Below, in pieces: positions 16,792 to 25,826 of a DNA stretch of 64,000 nt. Each line of letters opens with the position of its first letter. Position 1 is the stretch's first letter. The stretch is from Aliiroseovarius sp. F20344 (GTDB taxonomy: Bacteria; Pseudomonadota; Alphaproteobacteria; Rhodobacterales; Rhodobacteraceae): contig NZ_JALKBG010000006.1 in assembly GCF_023016155.1 (NCBI RefSeq), forward strand, positions 248,001 to 312,000, given 5' to 3'. The translations under genes were made by a program, and so were the position numbers. Under the pieces are notes generated by a model that was not told where the DNA came from, did not search any database, and saw only the letters and a program-made list of their open reading frames with translations.

Positions 16792-17160
16792 TCAGACTTT
16801 CGGCTCAAACAGGCCCAGCGAATTCCCGTCTGGGTCAATCGCATAGGAAAAACGGCCCGGCGGGATTTCAATCGGATCCCCCAAAATTGTGCCCCCGGCG
16901 GATTTGCAGCGCTCCACCGCATTTTCCAGCTTGTCGGGCACGATGATGTGAACGGTCGATCCGCCTCCATTTGCACCCGGCGTGCCGGGATAGATGTGGC
17001 CGCCAGCCGTATCCATATCACCCCCGAGCCATGCTATTGGATTGGGGCCAGTGTTGTCGATCTTCATGTCCCATTGGAACACTTCATTGTAAAATGCGAT
17101 GGCTTTATCCATGTCTTTTACGGCAATTTCAGTCCAGCAAACTTTGGGTTGGGTCGTCAT
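16792..17160 (-). CDS. VOC-superfamily (glyoxalase-like) protein
   Basis: A 122-residue single VOC module: KVCWTEIAVKDMDKAIAFYNEVF opens the first beta-alpha-beta unit, and GRFSYAIDPDGNSLGLFEP closes the second, with Glu and Asp residues where the metal sits in related proteins. The substrate cannot be read from sequence; relatives include glyoxalases, antibiotic-resistance proteins and proteins of unknown function. The ATG at 17158-17160 has AAGGAG directly upstream and replaces an earlier ATG 6 codons back. It is the first gene of a two-gene unit with the WYL regulator. Confidence 0.85.
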   Translation of the reverse strand: MTTQPKVCWTEIAVKDMDKAIAFYNEVFQWDMKIDNTGPNPIAWLGGDMDTAGGHIYPGTPGANGGGSTVHIIVPDKLENAVERCKSAGGTILGDPIEIPPGRFSYAIDPDGNSLGLFEPKV

Positions 17161-17194
17161 TTTGAACTCCTTTATCAATGTTGATGACCCTTTA

Positions 17195-17237
17195 CTGACA
17201 TACCCCTCCTGACAGCATAGTGTCAGGAGACTGTCAG
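17195..17237. promoter_or_regulatory. Nested palindromic operator array for the VOC-WYL unit
   Basis: Four half-sites in symmetrical order: CTGACA at 17195-17200 and 17209-17214, then TGTCAG at 17221-17226 and 17232-17237. The inner pair extends to a perfect 9-bp inverted repeat CTCCTGACA/TGTCAGGAG around a 6-bp spacer (17206-17229). It is 35-77 bp upstream of the VOC start, and the last half-site touches the stop codon of the gene at 17234. Confidence 0.65.
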
Positions 17238-17992
17238 TCGAACCCCCTTATCCAATCCAGACCGTCTTCGGTTCGCCCGGCGGGATGATATTCGCCACTT
17301 ACCCAGCCCTCATATCCGTCTTGATCCAGCTGTTTAAACCAGGTGGGGTAGTCAAAGACGCCCGCGATTGGTTCGTGCCGGTCGGGCAGGCCCCCCACCT
17401 GAATGTGACGCACTACGTGTTTGACCTGCTCCCAAGTGCCCGGCATGTCCCCGGTGATCTTGTGGGCATGATAGGCGTCGAATTGCAGTCCCACATTCGG
17501 GGCATCCACCTGGGCGATGATATCCAACGCAAGATCATAGTCGGACAGGAAATAGCCCGGCATGTCACCGCGGTTGATCGGTTCGATCGTCAGGCTTTGC
17601 GACGGGGCATGGGCCGCGGCCCATTTCAGGTTTTCGACAAAGGTTGCAAGGGCATCTGCGCCTTGGGCAACACCTGCCATGATGTGGATGTGGGTAGCGC
17701 GGAAAGCTTGAGCGAACCGCAGAGTGCGCTTGAAATCGTGCTGAAATCGTGATTGCCCGCCGGGAATGGCCGAGAACCCGCGATCCCCACCCGCCCAATT
17801 GGGGGGCGGGCAGTTGATCAGCACCATTTCCAACCCATAAGCGGTAAGCCGCCGCTGAACTTCGCGCGCTGCATCGTCGTAAGGAAAGAGAACCTCGACT
17901 GCAGAAAATCCAGCCTCAGAGGCAGCCTCGAAACGGTCCAGAAAGGGCAGCTCCGTAAAGAGAAGAGTTAAGTTGGCGGCAAATCTGGGCAT
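17234..17992 (-). CDS. hyi: Hydroxypyruvate isomerase-like TIM-barrel protein
   Basis: A 252-residue AP-endonuclease-2-type TIM barrel of the Hyi/OtnI group. The N-terminal ANLTLLFTELPFLDRFEAASEAGFSAVEVLFPYD is characteristic. Metal-binding residues are expected in LTIEPINRGDMPGYFL (Glu), GLQFDAYH (Asp, His), HIQVGG and GEYHPAG (Glu, His). Hyi interconverts hydroxypyruvate and tartronate semialdehyde; OtnI acts on 2-oxo-tetronate. No glyoxylate or tetronate gene lies beside it, so the specific reaction is uncertain. It is divergent from the lipoprotein gene at 18102. Its stop overlaps the operator array of the next unit. Confidence 0.8.
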   Translation of the reverse strand: MPRFAANLTLLFTELPFLDRFEAASEAGFSAVEVLFPYDDAAREVQRRLTAYGLEMVLINCPPPNWAGGDRGFSAIPGGQSRFQHDFKRTLRFAQAFRATHIHIMAGVAQGADALATFVENLKWAAAHAPSQSLTIEPINRGDMPGYFLSDYDLALDIIAQVDAPNVGLQFDAYHAHKITGDMPGTWEQVKHVVRHIQVGGLPDRHEPIAGVFDYPTWFKQLDQDGYEGWVSGEYHPAGRTEDGLDWIRGFD

Positions 17993-18101
17993 GAGATCGC
18001 TTTCGGTTCCTTGCGGGCCTGCATCACATAGTGCGGCGGTGGCGGCGCTTGACGCTAGGCGAAGGTCCTGTAGGCTTCAAGTGATTTTGAAGAGGTTTTC
18101 C

Positions 18102-18569
18102 ATGCGTTTGTTTTCTGCCCTTTCTGCCTGCCTTGCGGTCGTTGCCCTAACGGCGTGCCAATCCAGTCAGGGCAAAGCCAGCGCAGGTGGCGGGGCCAGT
18201 TTCTGTGATCATCTGATCGGCTGGCAAGCGATCGAAGGGGACGAGGATACAAAACGCGCGGTCACCCGGCCCGAGATGTGCTCGCTCAGCAATTCAGCCG
18301 CCATTTGGTTCAAATCCAAGCAGGTCCATTCCAACTTGCGTAGCCGTGAGTACTGGTTGCTTGTTCCGCCCAACGATCCGCATTTGCAGAATGGGGCGCT
18401 TAGCGGATGGGACTTGCAGGTGCGTCCTTTCAGTTACGCGCATGAATTCTTCATTGTCCGAAACGAAGATGCGCGTTTGAAACCAGCCCTGGCCCGCGCG
18501 GATTGCCCGCGCAAGGCCGTTGGGATTGAAGGTGTTAAAGGCGGAAAACGCTACTGTCTGGCCAATTAA
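18102..18569 (+). CDS. Putative lipoprotein
   Basis: A 155-residue protein with a signal peptide and lipobox VALTACQSS (Cys near residue 19). The mature part contains four further Cys (SFCDHL, PEMCSLS, ADCPRK, RYCLAN), which could form two periplasmic disulfides. I do not recognise a catalytic domain. The ATG at 18102 has AGAGG upstream; the frame is open earlier, but that part lacks a signal sequence. It is convergent with choV with only 20 bases between them. Confidence 0.75.
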   Translation: MRLFSALSACLAVVALTACQSSQGKASAGGGASFCDHLIGWQAIEGDEDTKRAVTRPEMCSLSNSAAIWFKSKQVHSNLRSREYWLLVPPNDPHLQNGALSGWDLQVRPFSYAHEFFIVRNEDARLKPALARADCPRKAVGIEGVKGGKRYCLAN

Positions 18570-18589
18570 TCTATGCGTCCCTGAACGAA

Positions 18590-19648
18590 TTAATTCCCGC
18601 TGCGCGGATCCAGCAATCGAGACATAACATCATCAGCCGTGATGCGACCAACCGACTGCCCGGCCTCTATGACGTTGATTTCGTCCTGACCAGCCAACGC
18701 TTTCATCACCACATCCACTCGGTCTGTGACGTCGACAGTTGTTGTCGAGGCAGAGCTTCCAGTCGTCATGACATCGCGCGCGGTCAGAACACCCAGTGGG
18801 TTCATATGGGCCACGAAGTCTGCAACGTAGTCGTTCACCGGATTGGTGAAGATGTCGCGCGGGGTGCCGCATTGCACGATGCGCCCGCCCTCCATAATCG
18901 CGATGCGGTCGCCCAGTTTGAACGCCTCGTCCAAATCGTGGCTCACGAAGATGATGGTGCGTTTCAGCGCGGTCTGTAGCTCAAGCAATTCATCCTGAAG
19001 GCGGGCGCGAATAAGCGGGTCGAGGGCCGAAAAGGGCTCGTCCATCAAAAGGATCGGGGCTTCGGTCACGAAGGCACGGGCAAGGCCCACGCGTTGCTGC
19101 ATGCCACCAGATAGCTCCCCCACTTTACGGTCGGCCCAGTCCGCCAAACCAACAAGCTCAAGCTGCGCATCAACGCGCGACTTTCTGTCAGCGGTTGAGA
19201 TGCCGTCCAGCTCCAGCCCCAACCCGACATTCTGACTGACAGTGCGCCAAGGCAGCAGGCCAAATTGCTGAAATACCATGGCCACACGGCGGGCGCGAAT
19301 GCGGCGAAGGGTAGCTTTGTCGGCATTGGTGACATCGACAAGGACATTCCCATCGCAGACATGCGCAGCACCACGGACAACAGGGTTCAGCCCATTTACG
19401 GCTCGCAGAAGCGTGGATTTGCCGGAACCCGACAGCCCCATAAGGACAAGAATCTCACCCTCTTGCACGGTCAGAGAGCAGTCGTGAACGCCCAGCACCT
19501 GACCCGTGGCTTCCTGCACCTCAGATCGGGACTTGCCTTCGTCCATCAAGGGTAGCGCTTTCTGAGGGTGCTCTCCGAATACGATGGACACGTTGTCGAA
19601 TTTGACTGCGACGCCTGCGGTTTCGGCGGGATTGGTTGTGATGGTCAT
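18590..19648 (-). CDS. choV: Choline/betaine ABC transporter ATP-binding protein
   Basis: A 352-residue ATPase of the ProV/ChoV/OpuAA group. It has a family-specific N-terminal extension (VSIVFGEHPQKALPLMDEGKSR), Walker A GLSGSGKST (residues 71-79), signature LSGGMQQRVGLAR and Walker B ILLMDEPFSALD. A C-terminal CBS-like tail (LTARDVMTTG to GRITADDVMSRLL) resembles the osmosensory/regulatory module of OpuA-type ATPases. The ATG at 19646-19648 begins 1 base after the choW stop. It is the last gene of choX-choW-choV. Confidence 0.93.
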   Translation of the reverse strand: MTITTNPAETAGVAVKFDNVSIVFGEHPQKALPLMDEGKSRSEVQEATGQVLGVHDCSLTVQEGEILVLMGLSGSGKSTLLRAVNGLNPVVRGAAHVCDGNVLVDVTNADKATLRRIRARRVAMVFQQFGLLPWRTVSQNVGLGLELDGISTADRKSRVDAQLELVGLADWADRKVGELSGGMQQRVGLARAFVTEAPILLMDEPFSALDPLIRARLQDELLELQTALKRTIIFVSHDLDEAFKLGDRIAIMEGGRIVQCGTPRDIFTNPVNDYVADFVAHMNPLGVLTARDVMTTGSSASTTTVDVTDRVDVVMKALAGQDEINVIEAGQSVGRITADDVMSRLLDPRSGN

Positions 19649-19649
19649 A

Positions 19650-20480
19650 TCAGCGCTCCACGCGAAGAATGCGGTCAAGCATGATGGCAACGACCACGAT
19701 GATAAATCCGCTTTCAAAGCCAAGCGCAGTGTTCACTTGGTTCAGGGCGCGCACAACAGGTACGCCCAGACCATCAGCCCCGACCAGAGCGGCGATGACC
19801 ACCATCGACAGCGACAACATAATCGTTTGGTTCAGGCCTGCCATGATCTGGGGTAGGGCATAGGGAAGCTCGACTTTCCACAGGATCTGGCGTGGCGTGG
19901 CACCGAAAGCTTGGGCCGCCTCTAAAAGGGCGGGCGGGGTCGAACTGACACCCAGATGGGTCAGGCGAATTGGTGCGGGCAGAACGAAGATCACAGTCGC
20001 GATGAGACCGGGCACCATGCCGATGCCAAAGAAGACGATGGCCGGGATCAGGTAGACGAACGTGGGAAGCGTTTGCATCAGGTCAAGGATCGGACGCATG
20101 GCCTTAAACAAGCGTGGCCGGTGGGCTGCCGCGATGCCAATGGGCGTGCCCACAAGCATACACACCACACAGGCTGACAGGACAAGTGTCAGGCTTTCAG
20201 TGGTTTCTTCCCAGTAGTCTTGGTTCAGAATGAATAGAAATCCCAATGCCACAAGCAGACAGGTTTTCCAATTGCGCTGCAAAAGCCATGTGATGCCAAC
20301 GAAAACAGCGGTGGTGAACAGTGGGTGAGGCGTCTGCAAAACCCACAGGATCGCGTCAATCAACCCCTCCATCAGCCAAGCAAGCCAATCAAAGAACGGC
20401 TCGCCGGTTTCCTGAAGCCAGTCGAACAGCTTCTTCGCCGTCTTGCCGACCGGGATTTTCGTTTCTGTCAGCCATTCCAT
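19650..20480 (-). CDS. choW: Choline ABC transporter permease
   Basis: A 276-residue inner-membrane permease of the ProW/ChoW type. The N-terminal region (LFDWLQETGEPFFDWLAWLMEGLIDAI) and a set of six or more hydrophobic segments are followed by the coupling EAA-type loop LLEAAQAFGATPRQILWKVELPYALPQIM. It lies 80 bp after choX with a terminator-like hairpin between them, and its stop is 1 base before choV. Confidence 0.93.
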   Translation of the reverse strand: MEWLTETKIPVGKTAKKLFDWLQETGEPFFDWLAWLMEGLIDAILWVLQTPHPLFTTAVFVGITWLLQRNWKTCLLVALGFLFILNQDYWEETTESLTLVLSACVVCMLVGTPIGIAAAHRPRLFKAMRPILDLMQTLPTFVYLIPAIVFFGIGMVPGLIATVIFVLPAPIRLTHLGVSSTPPALLEAAQAFGATPRQILWKVELPYALPQIMAGLNQTIMLSLSMVVIAALVGADGLGVPVVRALNQVNTALGFESGFIIVVVAIMLDRILRVER

Positions 20481-20516
20481 GCTGCGCCCTTTCCGCTTGG
20501 AGGGGGATCAAGAAAA

Positions 20517-20543
20517 AACGCGCCGGGGTGGGCCCGACGCGTT
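20517..20543 (-). terminator. Partial terminator/attenuator between choX and choW
   Basis: On the minus strand an imperfect stem (AACGCG..CGGG against CCCG.CGCGTT, one mismatch) is followed by a T run. It lies inside the operon, so it probably lowers expression of choW-choV relative to the binding protein. Confidence 0.6.
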
Positions 20544-20559
20544 CGTTTTGCGTGTGGGA

Positions 20560-21492
20560 TCAGAGACCCAGCGCACCTTTCACGGCGGCCACTGCGTCGC
20601 CACCATCCATGGTGGTTACGCCATCAAGCCAAGCCATGAATGCATCCGGGTTGGCTTTCAGCCACGCCTTTGCTGCATCCTCGGGGTCTTCGCCATCGTT
20701 CAAGATTGCGCCCATGATCTCGTTTTCCATAGCAAGCGAGAAGGTCAGGTTTTGCAGCAGTTTACCAGTGTTGGCGCAGTCAGCGACATAGCCCGCGCGG
20801 GTGTTGGTATCGACCACGGCACCGCCCAGATTTGGACCGAAGAAATCGTCGCCACCGGTCAGGTAGGACATCTCGAAATTGGCGTTCATCGGGTGAGGTT
20901 CCCAGCCAAGGAAAACAATCGGCTCGTCTTTTTTGTCTGCACGGGCGACTTGGGCCAGCATGCCTTGCTCCGAGCTTTCGGCCACTTCGAAGCCTTCAAG
21001 GCCAAACGAGTTGCCATCGATCATCGACTGGATCAGACGGTTGCCGTCATTGCCCGGTTCGATGCCGTAGATTTTGCCTTCCAGCGCATCCGCGTGGGCT
21101 GCAATGTCGGCGAAGTCTTTGATGCCCAGATCGCTTGCAGCTTTGTTCACGGCCAGCGTGTACTTAGCGCCTTCAAGGTTGGTGCGCACGGTGTCAACGG
21201 TGCCAGCTTCGCGGTAGGGGGCAATGTCGGCCTCCATCGTGGGCATCCAGTTTCCAAGGAATACGTCCACGTCACCTTCGGCCAGCGAAGTGTAGGTTAC
21301 GGGCACCGAGAGCACCTTAATGTCGGTCTCATAGCCAAGGGCCTCAAGGACAACGGTTGTGGCAGCGGTGGTCGCGGTGATGTCGGTCCAGCCAACATCC
21401 GAGAATGTGACTTTGTGGCAGTGACCATCAGCGAAAGCAGTCGAAGCAGCGGCCGAAAGGGCCAGTGCAGACAAAGTGGTTTTGAGGTTCAT
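20560..21492 (-). CDS. choX: Choline-binding periplasmic protein
   Basis: A 310-residue substrate-binding protein with a signal peptide (cleavage likely after AFA, near residue 21). Family segments are FSDVGWTDITATTAATTVVLEALGY, VFLGNWMPTMEADIAPY, GIEPGNDGNRLIQSMID and FLGWEPHPMNANFEM. The Trp and Tyr residues in these segments match the aromatic box that holds quaternary amines. The ATG at 21490-21492 has GGGAG upstream. It is the first gene of choXWV, divergent from betI, so both units can be controlled by BetI from the shared region. Confidence 0.94.
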   Translation of the reverse strand: MNLKTTLSALALSAAASTAFADGHCHKVTFSDVGWTDITATTAATTVVLEALGYETDIKVLSVPVTYTSLAEGDVDVFLGNWMPTMEADIAPYREAGTVDTVRTNLEGAKYTLAVNKAASDLGIKDFADIAAHADALEGKIYGIEPGNDGNRLIQSMIDGNSFGLEGFEVAESSEQGMLAQVARADKKDEPIVFLGWEPHPMNANFEMSYLTGGDDFFGPNLGGAVVDTNTRAGYVADCANTGKLLQNLTFSLAMENEIMGAILNDGEDPEDAAKAWLKANPDAFMAWLDGVTTMDGGDAVAAVKGALGL

Positions 21493-21627
21493 ATCGTAGC
21501 TCCCTGTTATTTGGTGCGGTTCCAAAATCTGGTGATCCGCGACAAACGGACCAATCTGTTCAACCCTAACCCAGCCTGAGAGAAGGGGGAACCGGCATTC
21601 ATTGGGAACGGACGGTGCTTTTTATTG

Positions 21628-21641
21628 ATTGACGAGTCAAT
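21628..21641. promoter_or_regulatory. Putative BetI operator
   Basis: ATTGAC-GA-GTCAAT, a perfect palindrome, lies between choX and betI, 48 bp upstream of the betI start and in an AT-rich promoter-like stretch. ATTGA/TCAAT arms recall known BetI boxes. Confidence 0.6.
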
Positions 21642-21688
21642 TAAAAAAACGCAACGCTGTGCAAATCATGTGATGAAGAGGGGATGAA

Positions 21689-22270
21689 ATGCCCAAACTT
21701 GGAATGGAACCCATCCGTAAGGGTGCGCTTGTAGAAGCCACGATCCACGAGATTGGGCGTGCGGGCAGTTTGGATGTGACGGTCACCCAAATCGCCAAGC
21801 GGGCAGGGGTTTCCAGCGCCTTGGCACATCACTACTTCGGCGGCAAAGATCAGATTTTTCTGGCGGCCATGCGCCACATCCTTTCGGTCTACGGTGCGCA
21901 GGTACGCGCTGCTGTCATGGGGGCAAAAGACCCTCGGGATCGAGTCGAGGCGATCATTCGCGCCAATTTCGAAGCCGGTAACTTTCGCCCGGAAGTCATC
22001 AGCGCCTGGCTGAATTTTTATGTTCTATCTCAAAGCAATGACGGCGCGCGTCGCCTTCTGCGCGTGTATCAGCACCGGCTGCATTCCAACCTTGTATACG
22101 GGTTGCGCCCACTTGTCGGAGAGGCCGCGCATGACGTAGCGGATACGATCGCGTCCATGATCGACGGTCTCTATATCCGGCATGCGCTCCGCGAAGAAAC
22201 TCCCAGCGGCACCCGCGCGTGTGAGCGTGTGCTGAGCTGTCTTGATATCATTTTGGAGACCTACGCATGA
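21689..22270 (+). CDS. betI: Transcriptional repressor BetI
   Basis: A 193-residue TetR-family regulator. The N-terminal HTH is QIAKRAGVSSALAHHYFGGKDQIFLAAMRH, and the C-terminal ligand domain carries the family's conserved WLNFYVLSQSN and RLHSNLVYGLRPL segments. BetI represses betaine synthesis genes and releases DNA when choline is present. It overlaps betC by 4 bases (ATGA) and is divergent from choX. Confidence 0.94.
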   Translation: MPKLGMEPIRKGALVEATIHEIGRAGSLDVTVTQIAKRAGVSSALAHHYFGGKDQIFLAAMRHILSVYGAQVRAAVMGAKDPRDRVEAIIRANFEAGNFRPEVISAWLNFYVLSQSNDGARRLLRVYQHRLHSNLVYGLRPLVGEAAHDVADTIASMIDGLYIRHALREETPSGTRACERVLSCLDIILETYA

Positions 22271-23775
22271 ACTCCCCAAATATCCTGATCATCATGGTGG
22301 ATCAGCTGAATGGTACGCTTTTTCCGGATGGTCCCGCGGATTGGCTGCACGCGCCGAATTTGAAGAAACTGGCCGAACGTTCGGTCCGGTTCCAAAACGC
22401 CTATACCGCCAGCCCGCTTTGCGCGCCGGGGCGGGCAAGCTTTATGTCGGGTCTGTTGCCGCGCCGCACCAAGGTTTATGACAACGCGGCTGAATTCGCC
22501 TCGGACATTCCAACTTATGCCCATCACTTGCGCCGCGCAGGCTACCAAACGGCATTGTCAGGTAAGATGCATTTCGTTGGTCCCGACCAAATGCACGGGT
22601 TCGAGGAACGCCTGACCACCGACATCTATCCCGCCGATTTCGGCTGGACGCCAGACTACCGCAAGCCCGGCGAGCGGATCGACTGGTGGTATCACAATAT
22701 GGGGTCCGTGACCGGGGCAGGGGTCGCCGAGATCTCGAACCAGATGGAGTATGATGACGAGGTTGCATATAACGCCTGTGCCAAGCTTTATGACCTCGCC
22801 CGTGGCCATGACGATCGCCCTTGGTGTCTAACGGTCAGCTTCACCCACCCGCATGATCCTTACGTGGCGCGTCGCAAGTACTGGGACCTTTACGAGGACT
22901 GCGAGCATCTTCTGCCGGACGTGCCCGCGATGGACTATGACGACCACGACCCGCACGCACAGCGGATTTTTGACGCAAATGACTGGCGCAATTTCGACAT
23001 TACAGAAGAAGACATCCGCAAATCACGCCGCGCCTATTTTGCCAATATCTCCTACCTCGACGATAAGGTGGGCGAGTTGCTGGACGTCATGGAACGCACG
23101 CGGCAGGAGGCCATAATCTTCTTTGTTTCAGACCATGGCGACATGCTGGGCGAGCGCGGGTTGTGGTTCAAAATGAACTTCTATGAAGGCTCTGCGCGGG
23201 TGCCCTTGATGGTGTCCGCACCGGGGCTCGAGCCTGGCTTAGTTGAGGCGCCAGTCTCGACGCTCGACGTGACACCGACTCTGGCCGATTTGGCGGGTAT
23301 TTCGTTGGACGAAGTGAAGCCGTGGGTGGACGGTGAAAGCCTTGTTGGGTTGGCGATAGGTGAAGAACGCACCAACCCTGTGGCGATTGAATATGCTGCC
23401 GAGGCGTCTTACGCGCCGCTGGTGTCGCTGCGCTATGGTAAGTGGAAATACAATCGATGTGCGTTGGATCCAGATCAGCTGTTTGATTTGCAGGCTGACC
23501 CGCATGAGTTGGTGAACCTTGCCACTGATCCAGCCCATGAAGGCACGCTGAATTCGCTGCGCGCGAAGTCGGAAGCCCGTTGGGATCTGGACGCCTACGA
23601 TGCAGAGGTGCGCGAAAGTCAGGCGCGTCGCTGGGTGGTATACGAGGCGCTTCGAAATGGTGCCTACTTCCCATGGGACTATCAGCCTTTGCAGAAGGCG
23701 TCCGAGCGCTACATGCGCAATCACATGAACCTCGACAATCTTGAAGAAGGGCAGCGTTTCCCACGTGGGGAATAA
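22267..23775 (+). CDS. betC: Choline-sulfatase
   Basis: A 502-residue type I sulfatase that splits choline-O-sulfate into choline and sulfate. The formylglycine motif is CAPGR with Cys52, in [14 protein letters not shown]. Metal ligands are in [11 protein letters not shown] (Asp12) and [12 protein letters not shown]. The C-terminal [16 protein letters not shown] region is typical of BetC. Activity requires conversion of Cys52 by a formylglycine-generating enzyme, which is not in this window. The start overlaps the betI stop as ATGA. Confidence 0.95.
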   Translation: MNSPNILIIMVDQLNGTLFPDGPADWLHAPNLKKLAERSVRFQNAYTASPLCAPGRASFMSGLLPRRTKVYDNAAEFASDIPTYAHHLRRAGYQTALSGKMHFVGPDQMHGFEERLTTDIYPADFGWTPDYRKPGERIDWWYHNMGSVTGAGVAEISNQMEYDDEVAYNACAKLYDLARGHDDRPWCLTVSFTHPHDPYVARRKYWDLYEDCEHLLPDVPAMDYDDHDPHAQRIFDANDWRNFDITEEDIRKSRRAYFANISYLDDKVGELLDVMERTRQEAIIFFVSDHGDMLGERGLWFKMNFYEGSARVPLMVSAPGLEPGLVEAPVSTLDVTPTLADLAGISLDEVKPWVDGESLVGLAIGEERTNPVAIEYAAEASYAPLVSLRYGKWKYNRCALDPDQLFDLQADPHELVNLATDPAHEGTLNSLRAKSEARWDLDAYDAEVRESQARRWVVYEALRNGAYFPWDYQPLQKASERYMRNHMNLDNLEEGQRFPRGE

Positions 23776-23795
23776 GCGCTCTCGCGGACGGTAAA

Positions 23796-25451
23796 ATGCA
23801 AGCGGAATACGTAATTATTGGGGCAGGCAGCGCGGGTTGTGCGATGGCCTATCGGCTGGCTGAAGCGGGCAAACGGGTTCTGGTGATCGAACATGGCGGC
23901 ACCGATGCCGGCCCATTTATCCAGATGCCCGCGGCTCTGAGCTACCCTATGAATATGGGGATGTATGACTGGGGCTTCCAGACCGAGCCCGAGCCGCATC
24001 TGGACAACCGCACGCTGGTTACGCCGCGCGGCAAGGTGGTTGGTGGCTCCAGTTCGATCAACGGGATGGTCTATGTGCGTGGGCATGCCAAGGACTTTGA
24101 TCACTGGGCAGAACAAGGTGCCGATGGCTGGTCTTATGCGGATGTGCTGCCGTATTTCAAACGACAGGAAAGCTGGCACGACAGCGGGCATGGTGGAGAT
24201 GCGGATTGGCGGGGCAAGGACGGCCCGCTGCACGTAACCCGTGGTCCGCGTAAGAACCCTTTGTTCCACGCCTTTGTCGAGGCCGGGAAGCAGGCCGGAT
24301 ATGAGGTGACGGACGACTATAACGGTCAGAAGCAAGAAGGCTTCGGCCCGATGGAACAGACGGTCTGGAAAGGGCGGCGCTGGTCAGCGGCCAACGCCTA
24401 TATTCGTCCTGCACTGGAACGTGAGAATTGCGAACTCATCCGCGCCTTCGCCCGCAAAATCGTCATCGAAGACGGTCGTGCCGTGGGCGTCGAAGTGGAA
24501 CGCGGCGGCAAGATCGAAGTGATCCGCGCCGAGGCCGAGGTGATCATCGCGGCTAGCTCGATCAACTCGCCGAAGCTTCTGATGCTGTCGGGGATCGGTC
24601 CAGCGGCGCACCTGAACGAACACGGGATCGAGGTCGTCGCCGACCGCCCTGGCGTCGGGCAGAACCTGCAGGACCACCTTGAGGTTTATATGCAATACGC
24701 CTCGAAACAGCCGATCACGCTCTATAGGTACTGGAACCTAATCTGGAAGGGCATTTTGGGTGCGCAGTGGCTATTCACCAAAACAGGTCTTGGCGCGTCG
24801 AACCAGTTTGAAAGTGCAGCCTTCATCCGCTCGAAAACGGGCGTCGAATACCCGGACATCCAGTATCACTTCCTGCCGATTGCCGTGCGTTATGACGGGC
24901 AAGCAGCGGCAGAAGGTCACGGTTTTCAGGCCCATACCGGGCCGATGCGGTCGCCGTCGCGCGGGGAAATCACGCTGAAATCGGCGGACCCTAAAGTGGC
25001 ACCGCGCATCTTCTTCAACTACATGTCGACCGAGCAGGATTGGGAAGACTTCCGTACCTGTATCCGCCTGACGCGCGAGATCTTCTCGCAGCCCGCGTTC
25101 GAGCCTTTCGTGAAGTTCGAGATCCAACCGGGCAACGCGCTACAAACGGATGACGAGATCGACAGCTTCATCCGTGAACACGCTGAAAGCGCCTATCACC
25201 CGTGTGGCACATGCCGGATGGGGCGCGCTGATGATCCGATGGCGGTGGTTGATCCTGATCTTCGCGTGATTGGCGTGGATGGGCTGCGATTGGCGGACAG
25301 TTCTGTGTTTCCGCGCATCACCAACGGCAATCTCAATGGTCCGTCTATCATGGTGGGCGAGAAAGCCTCGGATCATATTCTGGGACGTCGCTTGCCCGCA
25401 GCAAACGACGCACCCTGGATACATCCGGATTGGCAGAATTCGCAACGCTAA
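23796..25451 (+). CDS. betA: Choline dehydrogenase
   Basis: A 551-residue GMC flavoprotein that oxidises choline to betaine aldehyde. The FAD-binding motif is [19 protein letters not shown] at residues 4-22, GMC signature 1 lies in [18 protein letters not shown] and signature 2 in [15 protein letters not shown]. The active-site His468 is in [12 protein letters not shown], and [23 protein letters not shown] closes the fold. It follows betC by 20 bases. No betaine aldehyde dehydrogenase (betB) follows, although betB is commonly part of this operon. Confidence 0.95.
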   Translation: MQAEYVIIGAGSAGCAMAYRLAEAGKRVLVIEHGGTDAGPFIQMPAALSYPMNMGMYDWGFQTEPEPHLDNRTLVTPRGKVVGGSSSINGMVYVRGHAKDFDHWAEQGADGWSYADVLPYFKRQESWHDSGHGGDADWRGKDGPLHVTRGPRKNPLFHAFVEAGKQAGYEVTDDYNGQKQEGFGPMEQTVWKGRRWSAANAYIRPALERENCELIRAFARKIVIEDGRAVGVEVERGGKIEVIRAEAEVIIAASSINSPKLLMLSGIGPAAHLNEHGIEVVADRPGVGQNLQDHLEVYMQYASKQPITLYRYWNLIWKGILGAQWLFTKTGLGASNQFESAAFIRSKTGVEYPDIQYHFLPIAVRYDGQAAAEGHGFQAHTGPMRSPSRGEITLKSADPKVAPRIFFNYMSTEQDWEDFRTCIRLTREIFSQPAFEPFVKFEIQPGNALQTDDEIDSFIREHAESAYHPCGTCRMGRADDPMAVVDPDLRVIGVDGLRLADSSVFPRITNGNLNGPSIMVGEKASDHILGRRLPAANDAPWIHPDWQNSQR

Positions 25452-25536
25452 TGGGTGTTTATTGATCCCTGTCAAAGCGGGAAGGCAGCACGACGCGCAA
25501 ACTCCCAACAACTGTTAAGAAAAGGAGAACACGCGA

Positions 25537-25776
25537 ATGTCACATACCCCACATGAGCTGCACGAAGAATTCCCCGAGTTCGCTGAGAAAATGAGCGATC
25601 TGAAGCAATCTGACGCACATTTCTCGAAGCTGGCGGACGAATACCACGAAGTGAATCGTGCGATTCACCGGGCTGAGACTAATCTGGAGCCAACAGATCA
25701 GTTCAACGAGGAAGATATGCGCAAGAAACGCGCGGCCTTGAAGGATGAGATTTATCAGATGTTGTCAGCATCCTGA
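25537..25776 (+). CDS. YdcH-like DUF465 small coiled-coil protein
   Basis: A 79-residue protein of the YdcH/SlyX-like DUF465 family: FPEFAEKMSDLKQSDAHFSKLADEYHEVNRAIHRAE, then MRKKRAALKDEIYQML. It is two charged helices likely to pair as a coiled coil. The function is unknown. AAGGAG precedes the ATG. It stands 85 bp after betA and is followed by a strong terminator. A second DUF465 protein lies at 52103. Confidence 0.88.
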   Translation: MSHTPHELHEEFPEFAEKMSDLKQSDAHFSKLADEYHEVNRAIHRAETNLEPTDQFNEEDMRKKRAALKDEIYQMLSAS

Positions 25777-25797
25777 GTGCTGACAAGCTGAAAACTA

Positions 25798-25823
25798 AAA
25801 GGCCGGGCATTGCCCGGCCTTTC
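25798..25823. terminator. Bidirectional terminator
   Basis: A perfect stem AAAGGCCGGGCA/TGCCCGGCCTTT with a minimal loop, with T-rich flanks on both strands, separates the convergent DUF465 and hydrolase genes. Confidence 0.92.
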
Positions 25824-25826
25824 ATT

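Noticed and set aside
20443-21579. A 378-codon plus-strand frame through choX
   Set aside because: Antisense to the clear choX gene, which has a signal peptide and full family pattern.
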